This document shows, in pieces, positions 37,761-46,986 of a DNA stretch of 64,000 bases. How positions within the stretch are numbered: position 1 is the stretch's first letter; the number at the start of each line of letters is the position of its first letter. A model generated the notes under the pieces. It had not been told where the DNA came from and ran no database searches. It saw only the letters and a program-made list of their open reading frames with translations. The position numbers and the translations under genes were made by a program. This DNA is from Thermoactinomyces sp. DSM 45892 (GTDB lineage Bacteria; Bacillota; Bacilli; Thermoactinomycetales; Thermoactinomycetaceae). The stretch lies in NCBI RefSeq assembly GCF_900107305.1, contig NZ_FNPL01000013.1, forward strand, positions 54,960-118,959. Direction: 5' to 3'.

Positions 37761-38913
37761 TGATGTTCTCTTGATCTTCAAAACTACTTTTTGTATGTCT
37801 GTATCGAATTGGTTTTTCAATAAATTCCCAAGAAAAGGTTGCTATGATGATAATGATAGAGACTTGGATCACTGCACGAACGATGGCGAATTCCTCACCT
37901 CCCAGTATAGTAGGGAGAGGAAGGGCTAGTATTGGAAAATGCCACAAATAAATCCCGTAGGAGCGAATTCCTAGCCATCTTAACGGAGCCCATTCCCAAA
38001 TCCGATGAAACCACTTTGCTGAGGGATAAACGATTGCCATCATGAGAGCCACAGTTGCTAAGCATTGAAGGACCATGCCTCCTTTATAAAGAAAAGGGTC
38101 AACTTCGTTTGTAAACAAAATCATCCATAATAAAGTGATGAATCCTGCTACTCCTAGTAAGGTGACGATTACTCTTACGCGACGGAAAGTAGCGATTTTC
38201 TCTGGAATCGTTTGTAGGGGGCAGTAAAAAGCGAGTGCTGCACCCATAAGTAGAGCGAATGCGCGAGTATCGGTTCCGTAATAGATTCTGCTTTGATCAA
38301 GCAATCCGGGTTGATATAGAAGTGCCATAGCAAGCGCCGAGATAAATGCCCCTAAGAGGATGAACATAACCATCCATTTCCGTTTCCTAATCACACCAAG
38401 CCCTAATGCTAGTAGAAACGGCCAAATGAGATAAAATTGCTCTTCTACTGCTAGAGACCATAGGTGTAGTAGAGGAGAGGGGGTACTGAAATGGGAAAAG
38501 TAGGATGCATCGCTGACAATGAACCACCAATTTGTTATATATAACAGGGATGCAAGGAGGTCACCCCATAAATTTACTAATCGGGAAGGGTTGGATATGG
38601 TTATCCCGATCACAACAACGATTAATAAGAAGAGTAGTCCGGGTAGCAATCGTCTAGCTCGTTTTATCCAGAAATCATGTAGGTTCATTTTTCCATGATT
38701 TCTCCATTGTGTAAGGAGTATATCGGTGATGAGATACCCTGATAGAACGAAGAAAATTCCTACTCCAATAAGTCCCCCTGGTGCAAAATGATTTAGTTTT
38801 AAATGATACATAACAACTGCTAGAACAGCAAATGCTCTTAATCCATCTAATCCAGGAACATATCTATTACGTAACGGAAGAGATTGTGTCTCCTTCGTCT
38901 TGATGCTATGCAT
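37735..38913 (-). CDS. Membrane acyltransferase-3 family protein (OatA-like)
   Basis: About 392 residues, ten or so membrane segments. RNRYVPGLDGLRAFAVLAVVMYHL is the acyltransferase-3 signature, with the catalytic-type His in MYHL; VLSGYLITDILL and WSLAVEEQFYLIWP follow. OatA proteins fuse such a domain to an extracellular SGNH domain; here the protein stops after the membrane part and the SGNH partner is the adjacent upstream gene. It may carry acetyl groups across the membrane for peptidoglycan or another envelope polymer. An ATG at 38931 overlaps the upstream stop as TAATG, but AAGGGA favours 38913. Confidence 0.88.
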   Translation of the reverse strand: MHSIKTKETQSLPLRNRYVPGLDGLRAFAVLAVVMYHLKLNHFAPGGLIGVGIFFVLSGYLITDILLTQWRNHGKMNLHDFWIKRARRLLPGLLFLLIVVVIGITISNPSRLVNLWGDLLASLLYITNWWFIVSDASYFSHFSTPSPLLHLWSLAVEEQFYLIWPFLLALGLGVIRKRKWMVMFILLGAFISALAMALLYQPGLLDQSRIYYGTDTRAFALLMGAALAFYCPLQTIPEKIATFRRVRVIVTLLGVAGFITLLWMILFTNEVDPFLYKGGMVLQCLATVALMMAIVYPSAKWFHRIWEWAPLRWLGIRSYGIYLWHFPILALPLPTILGGEEFAIVRAVIQVSIIIIIATFSWEFIEKPIRYRHTKSSFEDQENITKIPYRPV

Positions 38914-38930
38914 GTAGGTCTGTCCCTTCA

Positions 38931-39545
38931 TTATTGTTTCATTTTTTCGAGTAATATTGGATAAAATTCTTTTTTGAAATGAATGCCGTCATCACCATAT
39001 AGTTCTGGTTTTTCCTTTAATAAAGGGGATAAATCAACATACTGGACATTTTCCTTTTTAGTAAGTTCTTCTAACTTTTTATTTAATGTAGGGATATTTT
39101 TATATTGAGGATTCTGTTTTAATGCCTCGGATGTTCCAGACGGAAGGGATAGCACATGAATCTTCATCTGAGGTGCTTTTTCTTTTAGTTGGTTTATTAG
39201 TTTTTCGTATTCATCCAATTCTTTTTTTACTGGATCTTTAACTGGAAAAGATAAATCGTTCAAACCTAGTAATAAATAGAGATTCTCAGGCTTTTTATCT
39301 AAGATTTCTTTCATATTTTGTTCAATGACGAATTGGACAGTGGTTCCTGCAATAGAAATTACATTTTCTTTACCAGCAAACTCCGCTAGACCCTCGAATA
39401 AAGAATCCCCGACAAATAAATCAGTCCCTTTTTCTTGGGTTGTCTTTTCTGTCCCAGTCGTGGACTGTGTGTTTGTCTTCCCTCCACAAGCTACTACCGA
39501 TATGGCTAAAAGACCAACGAATATAGATAACAATATTTTTTTCAT
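38931..39545 (-). CDS. SGNH-hydrolase lipoprotein, partner of the acyltransferase
   Basis: 204 residues. Signal peptide with lipobox VVAC, a Thr/Lys-rich linker, then the SGNH/GDSL fold: catalytic Ser in FVGDSLFEG, the block III GLND motif and the Asp-His pair in DDGIHFK. It would sit outside the membrane on a lipid anchor. SGNH partners of acyltransferase-3 proteins move the acetyl group to sugar hydroxyls, or remove it. It matches the C-terminal half of OatA as a separate lipoprotein. Substrate unproven. Confidence 0.88.
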   Translation of the reverse strand: MKKILLSIFVGLLAISVVACGGKTNTQSTTGTEKTTQEKGTDLFVGDSLFEGLAEFAGKENVISIAGTTVQFVIEQNMKEILDKKPENLYLLLGLNDLSFPVKDPVKKELDEYEKLINQLKEKAPQMKIHVLSLPSGTSEALKQNPQYKNIPTLNKKLEELTKKENVQYVDLSPLLKEKPELYGDDGIHFKKEFYPILLEKMKQ

Positions 39546-39676
39546 TTTTCTAGTTCCTCCTACTATGTTTATTTGTACAGTAGGACTATAAAACAGAGAA
39601 CTAAAGATGAGATAAAGATGAAATCAATTTTATATAAAAATTTGTCGAGTGGATTTCACTGTTTTTTACATTCCAT

Positions 39677-39706
39677 GCATAAAGAAAAATTCAGGCGCTC
39701 AAACTA
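39677..39706 (+). promoter_or_regulatory. Candidate SigG promoter of sleB-ypeB
   Basis: GCATA (39677-39681), 18 bp spacer, CAAACTA (39700-39706) resembles the forespore SigG consensus (GHATR / CATNHTA, one mismatch). It lies 37 bp before the sleB start, and sleB is a SigG gene in Bacillus. Confidence 0.5.
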
Positions 39707-39742
39707 GAGACAAATATTTCAAGTTTTAAAGATAGGAGCGTC

Positions 39743-40225
39743 ATGATGAATAGTAAATTTCAAAAGTGGATCGTGGGTAGCGTGGCAGCCTTTCTACTGA
39801 TGTCCCTTGTTGGTAGCTCCGAAACAACTCCCGCCCAAGCAGCGAATGCAGGTAAAAGTTATAAGGGATTTTCCAGCAATGATGTTACATTGTTAGCTCG
39901 AACGGTTCATGGGGAAGCCCGAGGAGAACCTTATGAAGGACAAGTAGCAGTAGCAGCAGTCATATTAAATCGTTTGGACAGCACACAGTTTCCTAATACG
40001 ATCTCCGGGGTGATCTTCCAGCCACAAGCTTTTACTTGTGTGGCTGATGGACAGATTTGGCTGGAGCCAAACGAATCAGCATACAAAGCAGCTAGAGATG
40101 CGATTGGAGGTTGGGATCCAGCAGTTGGATGTAACTATTATTTTAATCCTGTTACCGCTACATCCAAATGGATCTGGTCTCGCCCGCAAGTGAAAAAGAT
40201 CGGCAAACATATATTTTGTCGCTAA
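39743..40225 (+). CDS. sleB: Spore cortex-lytic enzyme SleB, short form
   Basis: 160 residues: signal peptide (to about AANA), then the Hydrolase_2 catalytic domain with ARTVHGEARGEPYEGQVAVA (catalytic Glu region) and WSRPQVKKIGKHIFC at the end. SleB is a lytic transglycosylase that opens cortex muramic-lactam peptidoglycan during germination. B. subtilis SleB (about 305 residues) has an N-terminal peptidoglycan-binding domain between signal peptide and catalytic domain; here it is missing. ypeB follows by 15 bp, as in Bacillus, which supports SleB over CwlJ. Confidence 0.9.
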   Translation: MMNSKFQKWIVGSVAAFLLMSLVGSSETTPAQAANAGKSYKGFSSNDVTLLARTVHGEARGEPYEGQVAVAAVILNRLDSTQFPNTISGVIFQPQAFTCVADGQIWLEPNESAYKAARDAIGGWDPAVGCNYYFNPVTATSKWIWSRPQVKKIGKHIFCR

Positions 40226-40240
40226 GGAGGAAGAAATGTT

Positions 40241-41587
40241 ATGTCTACGTATGGTAAAATAGCTCGCGTTTTCCTTCCTATTACACTCGTAGTGCTCCTT
40301 GGTACGGGAGCTTGGGCATATAAAGAATACCAAGAGAAAAGTTCGATTCTGATTAAAGCCGAGAACCAGTATCAAAGAGCCTTTCATGAATTAAATAACC
40401 ATATGGATTCCTTGCAAGGGGAGATTGGAAAAGTGCTAGCGGTTAACTCGCAAAAGCACCTCTCTGATTCCCTGACTAATGTATGGAGGCTTACTTATGC
40501 GGCTCAAAGTGATGTGGCCCAGCTCCCTCTTAGTTTGATGCCTTTTCACGATACACAAAAGTTTTTAGGTAGAATGGGGACGTTCTCCTATCATGCTGGT
40601 GTGAGGGATTTCGATAAAGAACCCCTTTCGGAAAAGGAGTACCAAACATTAAATACGCTTTATCAAAATGCAACTGATATTAAAGGGAAGCTAAATGACG
40701 TGCAATCACAGGTTCTCTCTAAAAATTTGCGTTGGATGGATGTAGAGTTGGCCATTGCTACGGAGGATAAGAAGCTGGACCATACGATTATTGATGGTTT
40801 TAAAGCAGTAAATAATATGGTTGTGCAATTTCCGGAAGTGGATTGGGGTCCGACGGTTAACAACTTAGAAGTTCGTAAGAAAGAGAAATTTACGACTTTA
40901 AAAGGGCGTAATATCTCCGAAGAAGAAGCGAAAGAGAAAGTAGCCAAGCTTCTGGATCGTTCTACAGAAGGGATGAAAGTCACATTTGCTGAAAAGGGTG
41001 ATTTCCCCGTTTACAGTATTAGCTTTGAAGGGAAAAATGGACCTTGTAATCTGGATTTAACCCGTACCGAGGGGCACGTTACTTGGATGTTATATAATCG
41101 TCCCGTCAAAGAGACCAAGTTAAATCGTGAGCAGGCGTTAGAAAAGGCACAGTTCTTCTTAAAGAAGATGGGATATGAGGGAATGGTGCCGATTTCGCAC
41201 ATTGAAGATGATCACGTTCTTACCCTTAGTATGGTACATAAGGAAGGGAACATCCTCATCTATCCAGAGGCTTTAGCTCTCAAAATTGCATTGGATAACG
41301 GTGAAATTATTGGAATCCAGGCAGATGAATATGTATTTAATCGCAAAGAACGCGTATTCGAAAAGCCGACTTTGACTCATGAACAGGCTCGTAAACAAGT
41401 AAATCCCCATCTGAAAGTAACGGGTACCAACCAAGCTTATATCTATGGCGAAGATGGAAAAGAAGCACTCTGTTATGAATTCCTAGGCACATTAAAGGAT
41501 AATCAGTATCGAATCTTTATTAATGGTGATACAGGCGAAGAAGAGTTTGTTGAGAAAATAGAAAAAGAAGAGCCAGAAAAGACCTGA
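40241..41587 (+). CDS. ypeB: Germination protein YpeB
   Basis: 448 residues. An N-terminal membrane segment (RVFLPITLVVLLGTGAWAY) is followed by a helical region and C-terminal PepSY-type repeats (EEEAKEKVAKLLD, REQALEKAQFF, THEQARKQV). YpeB is needed for SleB to be assembled and kept in the spore. It is co-transcribed with sleB, with 15 bp between them and AAGGAGGAAG as ribosome site. The family assignment is firm. Confidence 0.92.
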   Translation: MSTYGKIARVFLPITLVVLLGTGAWAYKEYQEKSSILIKAENQYQRAFHELNNHMDSLQGEIGKVLAVNSQKHLSDSLTNVWRLTYAAQSDVAQLPLSLMPFHDTQKFLGRMGTFSYHAGVRDFDKEPLSEKEYQTLNTLYQNATDIKGKLNDVQSQVLSKNLRWMDVELAIATEDKKLDHTIIDGFKAVNNMVVQFPEVDWGPTVNNLEVRKKEKFTTLKGRNISEEEAKEKVAKLLDRSTEGMKVTFAEKGDFPVYSISFEGKNGPCNLDLTRTEGHVTWMLYNRPVKETKLNREQALEKAQFFLKKMGYEGMVPISHIEDDHVLTLSMVHKEGNILIYPEALALKIALDNGEIIGIQADEYVFNRKERVFEKPTLTHEQARKQVNPHLKVTGTNQAYIYGEDGKEALCYEFLGTLKDNQYRIFINGDTGEEEFVEKIEKEEPEKT

Positions 41588-41605
41588 TGAGACTCTAATC
41601 AAAAA

Positions 41606-41652
41606 AACGAACTAGAAAGCCAGTGTTTTTTATCTGGCTTCTGGTTCGTTTT
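41606..41652 (+). terminator. Intrinsic terminator of sleB-ypeB
   Basis: AACGAAC (41606-41612) with GTTCGTT (41644-41650), and a further AGCCAG/CTGGCT inside; T-rich tail. Confidence 0.7.
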
Positions 41653-41654
41653 CA

Positions 41655-41855
41655 TTGCAAAGAATAATACTCTGTGCTATTCTAAAATAAAGTAAAAGTA
41701 TCATTTTTAGAAATTGTGGTCAGAAATTTTTGTCTAGTTTCTGATTCATAAAGAAAGAAGTACATACTGCTTGATCATGAGTGGATGTCGACTCATGGAA
41801 CTAGGTCAATTGTCGATCTGGATTGCCATTGACGGGCAGGGAGACCTGCTCTTTT
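41655..41855 (+). promoter_or_regulatory. cmk leader: promoter, palindrome and small terminator-like stem
   Basis: The 311 bp gap before cmk holds a candidate SigA promoter (TTGCAA 41655-41660, 17 bp, TATTCT 41678-41683), a palindrome CATGAGT/ACTCATG (41776-41797) and a GCAGG-GAGA-CCTGC stem followed by TCTTTTT (41836-41855) that could attenuate transcription. No known riboswitch class was recognised. Confidence 0.4.
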
Positions 41856-41898
41856 TCATGTAGTCCGCTCTGCAAGTTAGGGAGGATTCGTTGTCGTA

Positions 41899-42570
41899 AT
41901 GAACAGTCACTTATTAGTTGCTATTGATGGTCCAGCAGGAGCTGGAAAAAGTACAGTAGCCAGAAGAGTAGCCAAGCGATTGGAGATCCCATATGTAGAT
42001 ACAGGTTCGATGTACCGAACGATAGCTTGGTTGGCTCTAATGGAGCGCTTAACTGCTGATCAGGAAGCGGAAATTTCGGAGTTGGCTCTTTCAACCCCTA
42101 TGACATTGGTCGAAGGCGGAGTGAAGGTTCGTGATATAGTGCTAAAAGATGAACTTCGGACCTCAGAGATATCAAACTTCGCTTCTACGATTGCGGCGAT
42201 GCCTAAGGTTAGGGAAGCTTTGGTTCGAAAGCAACAAGAGATTGCTCAGTTGCAAAGTGTGGTAATGGATGGTCGTGATATTGGCACGCATGTCTTACCG
42301 CAAGCACATGTGAAAGTCTTCCTTACGGCATCGATTGAGGAACGGGCGCGTCGTCGATTTGAGGAGTTGAAAGGGAAGAATCAATCCCCTGATTATGAAA
42401 AGTTGCTACAAGAAATTAGGCGACGTGATGAAAATGATCGAAACCGTGTTTTTTCCCCACTAAGACAGGCGGAAGATGCGATCTTAATTGATTCTACAGA
42501 TCAAACGATCGAAGAAATGGTGGAGACGATCTTGGAACTATGTTGCACCAAAATGGGCGGTGCGGAGTAA
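41899..42570 (+). CDS. cmk: Cytidylate kinase
   Basis: 223 residues. P-loop IDGPAGAGKSTVARRVAKRL at the N-terminus, YVDTGSMYRTIAW and VVMDGRDIGTHVLP are cytidylate kinase signatures. It phosphorylates CMP and dCMP to the diphosphates. Start ATG at 41899; GGAGGA lies 12 nt upstream, a slightly long spacing. cmk-plsC-S1 is the conserved Bacillus order (cmk, ypfB region, ypfD). Confidence 0.95.
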   Translation: MNSHLLVAIDGPAGAGKSTVARRVAKRLEIPYVDTGSMYRTIAWLALMERLTADQEAEISELALSTPMTLVEGGVKVRDIVLKDELRTSEISNFASTIAAMPKVREALVRKQQEIAQLQSVVMDGRDIGTHVLPQAHVKVFLTASIEERARRRFEELKGKNQSPDYEKLLQEIRRRDENDRNRVFSPLRQAEDAILIDSTDQTIEEMVETILELCCTKMGGAE

Positions 42571-42571
42571 T

Positions 42572-43165
42572 ATGTGGTTGTATAAACTTCTTCGATTCCT
42601 CATCACTCTGATTTATCGGATTTTCTTTCCCTACGAAGTAATAGGTGTAGAAACATTTCCTAAATCAGGTGGAGCGGTTGTATCGCCTAATCATATTAGC
42701 AACTTAGATCCACCCCTACTCGGAATTAGTTTACCTAGGCAAGTACATTTCATGGCTAAAGAGGAAATGTTTCGAGTATCGATCATCAAAAAAGCGCTCT
42801 ACATAGTCGGTACGTTTCCTGTCAAACGGGGAGGTGGAGATTCACAAGCCTTAAAGGCGTCCATTCGAATCCTACGAGAAGGAAAAGTACTCGGGATTTT
42901 CCCTCAAGGAACCCGTGATAAGTCAGGTGAGATTCGTAAGGTACATGTGGGAGCGGCTATGTTTGCTCTTCGGACGAATTCTCCACTTGTTCCAGTAGCG
43001 ATTATTGGACCTTATCGTCTGTTTCGTAAGGTTCGGATCGTTTATGGGAAGCCTATTTTACCTGCAGAGTATCTGGTGGACGGCAAGTCGACATCAGATG
43101 GTGTAGACCGTTTGAGTGCTCGTTGGAAGAAAGAAGTAGAATCATTACTTCATCAATATCGGTAA
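42572..43165 (+). CDS. plsC: 1-acyl-sn-glycerol-3-phosphate acyltransferase
   Basis: 197 residues. N-terminal membrane anchor followed by NHISNLDPP (HX4D catalytic motif) and FPQGTRDKSGEI, the second conserved block. It makes phosphatidic acid from lysophosphatidic acid. The frame is open 28 codons further into cmk, but the start MWLYKLLRF at 42572, one base after the cmk stop, has GCGGAG before it. Operon with cmk. Confidence 0.93.
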   Translation: MWLYKLLRFLITLIYRIFFPYEVIGVETFPKSGGAVVSPNHISNLDPPLLGISLPRQVHFMAKEEMFRVSIIKKALYIVGTFPVKRGGGDSQALKASIRILREGKVLGIFPQGTRDKSGEIRKVHVGAAMFALRTNSPLVPVAIIGPYRLFRKVRIVYGKPILPAEYLVDGKSTSDGVDRLSARWKKEVESLLHQYR

Positions 43166-43168
43166 TGG

Positions 43169-43212
43169 GATCAAATGCAAGGGTTTATGCCCTTGTTGCT
43201 TGATCTTTCTCT
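43169..43212 (+). terminator. Intrinsic terminator of cmk-plsC
   Basis: GATCAA (43169-43174) with TTGATC (43200-43205), inner CAAGGG/CCCTTG pairing, then TTTCTCT. Confidence 0.6.
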
Positions 43213-43254
43213 ATATAAATAATGAGTTGTCATTTGATTTGAGGAGGAGTAGTC

Positions 43255-44373
43255 ATGACGGAAGAAATGAAAAGCTTGCAGGTTGGGGATGTTATTCAAG
43301 GGAAAGTGGTAAAGGTAGAAAACAGTCAAGCTCTTGTTGATATTGGTTGGAAAAGTGAAGCCATTCTTCCTATCTCTGAGTTGGCTGGTGTACATGTAAG
43401 TCAAGTCTCCGATGTACTAGCGGACGGTCAAGAAGTAGAGGTAAAGATTATTCGCCACAATGAAGAAGAGGATCAATTTATTGTTTCGAAAAAATCCGTT
43501 GAAGCAGAAAAAGCTTGGACTGAGCTAGAGGAAAAGTTAGAGTCTGGGGAAACCTTACAAGCGACTGTACATGAAGTGGTAAACGGTGGTTTAGTTGTAA
43601 ATGTTGGTGTTCGTGGATTTATCCCGGCATCATTAGTAGATATAAAGTTTATCGAGGACTTTAGTGGTTTTGTGGGTGAAAAAGTGACATTAAAGGTCAT
43701 CGAGTTAGACCGTGAGAAAAACAAATGTATTCTTTCTCGCAAGGCGGTTTTGGCAGAGGAATTGGAAAAGACAAAGAAATCAGCTCTCGAGAAAATCGAA
43801 GCTGGCGATGTGTTAGAAGGTACGGTGCAACGTCTAACTGACTTCGGTGCGTTTGTTGATCTCGGTGGCGTGGATGGTTTGGTTCACGTATCGGAGATTG
43901 CATGGTATCGTGTAGAGCATCCAGCAGATGCCTTAACAGAAGGGGATCAGGTGAAAGTAAAGGTTCTCAAAATCGATCGTGAGCAAGAGCGGATTAGCTT
44001 AAGCATCAAAGAAACGCTTCAAGGTCCTTGGGAGAAAGTAGCTGCCCACTTGAATAATGGGGATATCATCACAGGAATCGTGAGACGTTTGGTAACATTT
44101 GGTGCTTTTGTAGAAGTGGCTCCGGGCGTAGAAGGTTTGGTACACATTTCTCAAATCTCACATGATCACATCGGTACGCCGGGTGAGGTTCTGACAGAAG
44201 GGCAAGAAGTGCAAGTGAAAGTACTGGATATCCTTCCAGAACAGAAGCGAATTAGCTTAAGCATGAAGGAAGCTGAGCCAAAACCAGAACCCGTAACATT
44301 GGAAAATCAGCAAGTAGAAGAAATGAATGTAACATTGGGGGATGTATTCCCAGATCTAAAAAATTTTAAATAA
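43255..44373 (+). CDS. rpsA: Ribosomal protein S1 homologue (YpfD type), four S1 domains
   Basis: 372 residues with four S1 RNA-binding repeats starting near residues 10, 95, 180 and 265 ([60 protein letters not shown]). Gram-negative S1 has six; low-GC Gram-positives carry this four-repeat form. It binds mRNA and may assist translation; it is dispensable in B. subtilis. ATG at 43255 follows GAGGAGGAG. Confidence 0.93.
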   Translation: MTEEMKSLQVGDVIQGKVVKVENSQALVDIGWKSEAILPISELAGVHVSQVSDVLADGQEVEVKIIRHNEEEDQFIVSKKSVEAEKAWTELEEKLESGETLQATVHEVVNGGLVVNVGVRGFIPASLVDIKFIEDFSGFVGEKVTLKVIELDREKNKCILSRKAVLAEELEKTKKSALEKIEAGDVLEGTVQRLTDFGAFVDLGGVDGLVHVSEIAWYRVEHPADALTEGDQVKVKVLKIDREQERISLSIKETLQGPWEKVAAHLNNGDIITGIVRRLVTFGAFVEVAPGVEGLVHISQISHDHIGTPGEVLTEGQEVQVKVLDILPEQKRISLSMKEAEPKPEPVTLENQQVEEMNVTLGDVFPDLKNFK

Positions 44374-44380
44374 GATACAG

Positions 44381-44417
44381 TAACCAGCCCTACGGAAGAA
44401 TGGGCTGGTTATTTTTG
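44381..44417 (+). terminator. Intrinsic terminator of rpsA
   Basis: TAACCAGCCC (44381-44390) pairs perfectly with GGGCTGGTTA (44402-44411), then TTTTTG. Confidence 0.8.
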
Positions 44418-44473
44418 TTTAGACTAACGATAAGCGTAAAAGGCTAGTGACTTTAGTAAAGGAGTTTATCGTT

Positions 44474-45370
44474 ATGAATCTAGATCATTTGATGATGGCG
44501 GTTATTGTTAGCGGATTAGCTGGTATTTGTACACGGATTTATCTGTTGCAAACGGATTACAGGCAATACCCCACTTATCCGCATGGATATATTATTCATC
44601 TGGCGTTAGGAATTATTGCTGCGGGATTGGGGTCTGTTGCGATCCCTGCATTAATAAAGAAGGATTTCACAGCGTTTACCTTCTTAGCATTAGCGGCGCA
44701 ACAGTTTCGGGATGTGCGAAATATGGAGAGAACGATGTTATCGAAGATCGACGGAATGGAGTTGGTTCCACGCGGTGTTAGTTATATAGAAGGAATCGCC
44801 ATGGTATTTGAAGGACGTAATTACTTGACAATTGCTTCAGCGCTTATTACTTCGTTTACCGTGATCACCTGGAATGTAACATTGGGGGTAATAGTAGGGA
44901 TAGTATGTGTCGTCTGTAGTCGGTTTTTTATGTCTGGTAAGATGATGAGTAGCATCGTAGAAATTCGAGAGGCAAAGCTACGATTAGATGGAGCTAGTTT
45001 ATACGCAGAAGATATCTATCTGATGAACGTAGGGCTATCAAGCGATAAAAAAGCAATTATGGAAAATGGAATTGGCATGATACTAACGCCTAAAGACGCG
45101 AGTAGCCGAATTACGCTGTCTAATGTCGGTCAAAGACAAGCCATTTTGCATGATGTATCGACTGTATTAGGTGTATATCGGGATACAGGGGAGCCAGCCC
45201 TCACGCCTCTCGGGAAGCTCGACTTAAAGGATGGACGGCTTGGACTTCTTCTCCTGCCACAAGATCGAAATGTGAAGCGTGCCATTGATATCATTGGAAA
45301 AGTGCCTGTTTTAGAGAGTGCGATGAAGAAGCCACTACAAGCAAATGCAACAAGGGGTGGAACGTCATGA
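44474..45370 (+). CDS. YIEGIA-family membrane protein
   Basis: 298 residues from the ATG at 44474 (AAAGGAG 9 nt upstream). Several membrane segments in the first 170 residues, then a soluble domain. SYIEGIAMVFEGRNYL gives the family its name. The family is found in spore formers and its function is not known to me. The next small gene overlaps it by 4 bp (ATGA), and members of this family are commonly paired with a short capping subunit. Context between S1 and der matches the ypfD-der interval of Bacillus. Confidence 0.8.
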   Translation: MNLDHLMMAVIVSGLAGICTRIYLLQTDYRQYPTYPHGYIIHLALGIIAAGLGSVAIPALIKKDFTAFTFLALAAQQFRDVRNMERTMLSKIDGMELVPRGVSYIEGIAMVFEGRNYLTIASALITSFTVITWNVTLGVIVGIVCVVCSRFFMSGKMMSSIVEIREAKLRLDGASLYAEDIYLMNVGLSSDKKAIMENGIGMILTPKDASSRITLSNVGQRQAILHDVSTVLGVYRDTGEPALTPLGKLDLKDGRLGLLLLPQDRNVKRAIDIIGKVPVLESAMKKPLQANATRGGTS

Positions 45371-45555
45371 GTGATCAAAAAATTTTAGCCATTGTGACCC
45401 TCGAAAAAGAGAGAGTTGCCGGCGGATCGCCTATTTTCGTGGTAGACAACAGGGAAGAGCTGGAGAGACAAGCTTTTACTCTAGAGAAGATCCTCGACGC
45501 AATGGTGCACGAAGTGGCTCCCACGACCTTCATACTGGTGCGCCACTCTGATTGA
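45367..45555 (+). CDS. Small capping-type subunit paired with YIEGIA protein
   Basis: 62 residues (MSDQKILAIVTLEKERVAGG to RHSD), soluble, no membrane segment. Its start overlaps the YIEGIA gene stop as ATGA, so translation is coupled and a complex is likely. The pair matches the family described as capping complex subunit for YIEGIA; this is from memory of the family name, and function is unknown. Confidence 0.65.
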   Translation: MSDQKILAIVTLEKERVAGGSPIFVVDNREELERQAFTLEKILDAMVHEVAPTTFILVRHSD

Positions 45556-45645
45556 GGTTGATAAAACCCTAGTTTCTCGTTAAGATTAGGTATGTTAGTA
45601 AGAGATAACGAAATGAATACATAGTAAGAAATGAGGATATAAGTC

Positions 45646-46959
45646 ATGAGTTTACCCGTAGTAGCGATTGTTGGCCGACCTAATGTGGGCAAATCCACTA
45701 TTTTTAATCGTCTGGCTGGCGAACGAATCGCGATTGTGGAAGATCGGCCGGGGATTACACGTGACCGAATTTACTGTAAAAGTGAATGGAACGGACGCGA
45801 ATTCCATCTGATTGATACAGGTGGTCTAGAGTTTGGAGAACAAGATGAAATTTTAGATCATATTAAAAACCAGGCAGAACTTGCTATCGAAGAAGCAGAT
45901 GTCATTTTACTCGTGACAGATGGACGGGATGGTGTAACGGGTAATGATGAAGAGGTTGCACGTCTCTTGCATCGTTCGAAAAAGCCAGTGGTGATTGCTG
46001 TAAACAAGCTGGATGATATTAAGCACGAGGATCTGATGTACGAGTTTTACTCGCTTGGTTTCGGCGAGGTAATTGGAATCTCATCCCTGCATGGTTCAGG
46101 TACAGGGGATATGCTAGATGCTGTGGTCAGTCATTTCAAAGAAGGAACAGATGAAGAATACGATGAAGAGACGATTCGTATCTCCCTAATCGGCCGTCCT
46201 AATGTAGGGAAATCTTCACTTGTCAACGCGATTTTAGGAGAAACACGAGTGATTGTAAGTCCTGTGGCTGGAACGACTCGTGATGCGATTGATACCCCGT
46301 TTGAGCATGAGGGACAAGAGTATGTATTGATCGATACAGCTGGGTTACGTAAACGTGGCAAAGTTTATGAATCGATTGAGAAGTTTAGTGTGATCCGAGC
46401 GATGCGCGCGATTGAGCGATCTGATGTTTGTTTGATCGTATTAGATGGTGAACGAGGAATCGCAGAGCAGGATAAAAAGATTGCAGGTTATGCACATGAA
46501 GCAGGTCGTGCCTCCATCTTCGTGGTAAATAAATGGGACGCTGTCGAAAAAGATGATAAGACAATGAATTATTTCCGGAAGTTAATCCGTGAAGAGTTTC
46601 AATTTATGTCTTATGCCCCGATTCTGTTTGTCTCAGCGAAGTCAAAACAACGTGTTCAGCAAATTCTTCCAGCGGCTCAAGAGGTTGCAGAGCAACATGC
46701 TCTTCGCATCTCTACCTCTGTGATTAACCAAGTGATCCACGATGCGATTATGGCTGTACCGCCTCCTTCTGATAAAGGAAAGCGTTTACGGATTCACTAT
46801 GCGACACAAGTTTCGGTCAAGCCACCTACCATTGTGTTGTTTGTAAACGACCCAGAGCTATCTCATTTTAGCTATATTCGTTATCTAGATAATCAGATTC
46901 GTCAAGCATTTGAATTTAAAGGTACTCCAGTTAACATCTATCTGCGCAAGAAAAATTGA
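45646..46959 (+). CDS. der: Ribosome-assembly GTPase Der (EngA)
   Basis: 437 residues with two GTPase domains in tandem: [16 protein letters not shown] and [16 protein letters not shown] as P-loops, [13 protein letters not shown] and [10 protein letters not shown] switch motifs, NKLD and NKWD base-recognition motifs, then a C-terminal KH-like domain. Essential for 50S subunit maturation. plsY follows closely. The family call is unambiguous. Confidence 0.97.
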   Translation: MSLPVVAIVGRPNVGKSTIFNRLAGERIAIVEDRPGITRDRIYCKSEWNGREFHLIDTGGLEFGEQDEILDHIKNQAELAIEEADVILLVTDGRDGVTGNDEEVARLLHRSKKPVVIAVNKLDDIKHEDLMYEFYSLGFGEVIGISSLHGSGTGDMLDAVVSHFKEGTDEEYDEETIRISLIGRPNVGKSSLVNAILGETRVIVSPVAGTTRDAIDTPFEHEGQEYVLIDTAGLRKRGKVYESIEKFSVIRAMRAIERSDVCLIVLDGERGIAEQDKKIAGYAHEAGRASIFVVNKWDAVEKDDKTMNYFRKLIREEFQFMSYAPILFVSAKSKQRVQQILPAAQEVAEQHALRISTSVINQVIHDAIMAVPPPSDKGKRLRIHYATQVSVKPPTIVLFVNDPELSHFSYIRYLDNQIRQAFEFKGTPVNIYLRKKN

Positions 46960-46986
46960 TTGATCGATACAGGGAGAGGAATAGAT

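Noticed and set aside
41776..41855. Possible riboswitch upstream of cmk
   Set aside because: Only a 7 bp palindrome and a 5 bp terminator-like stem are present; no motif of a known class was recognised.
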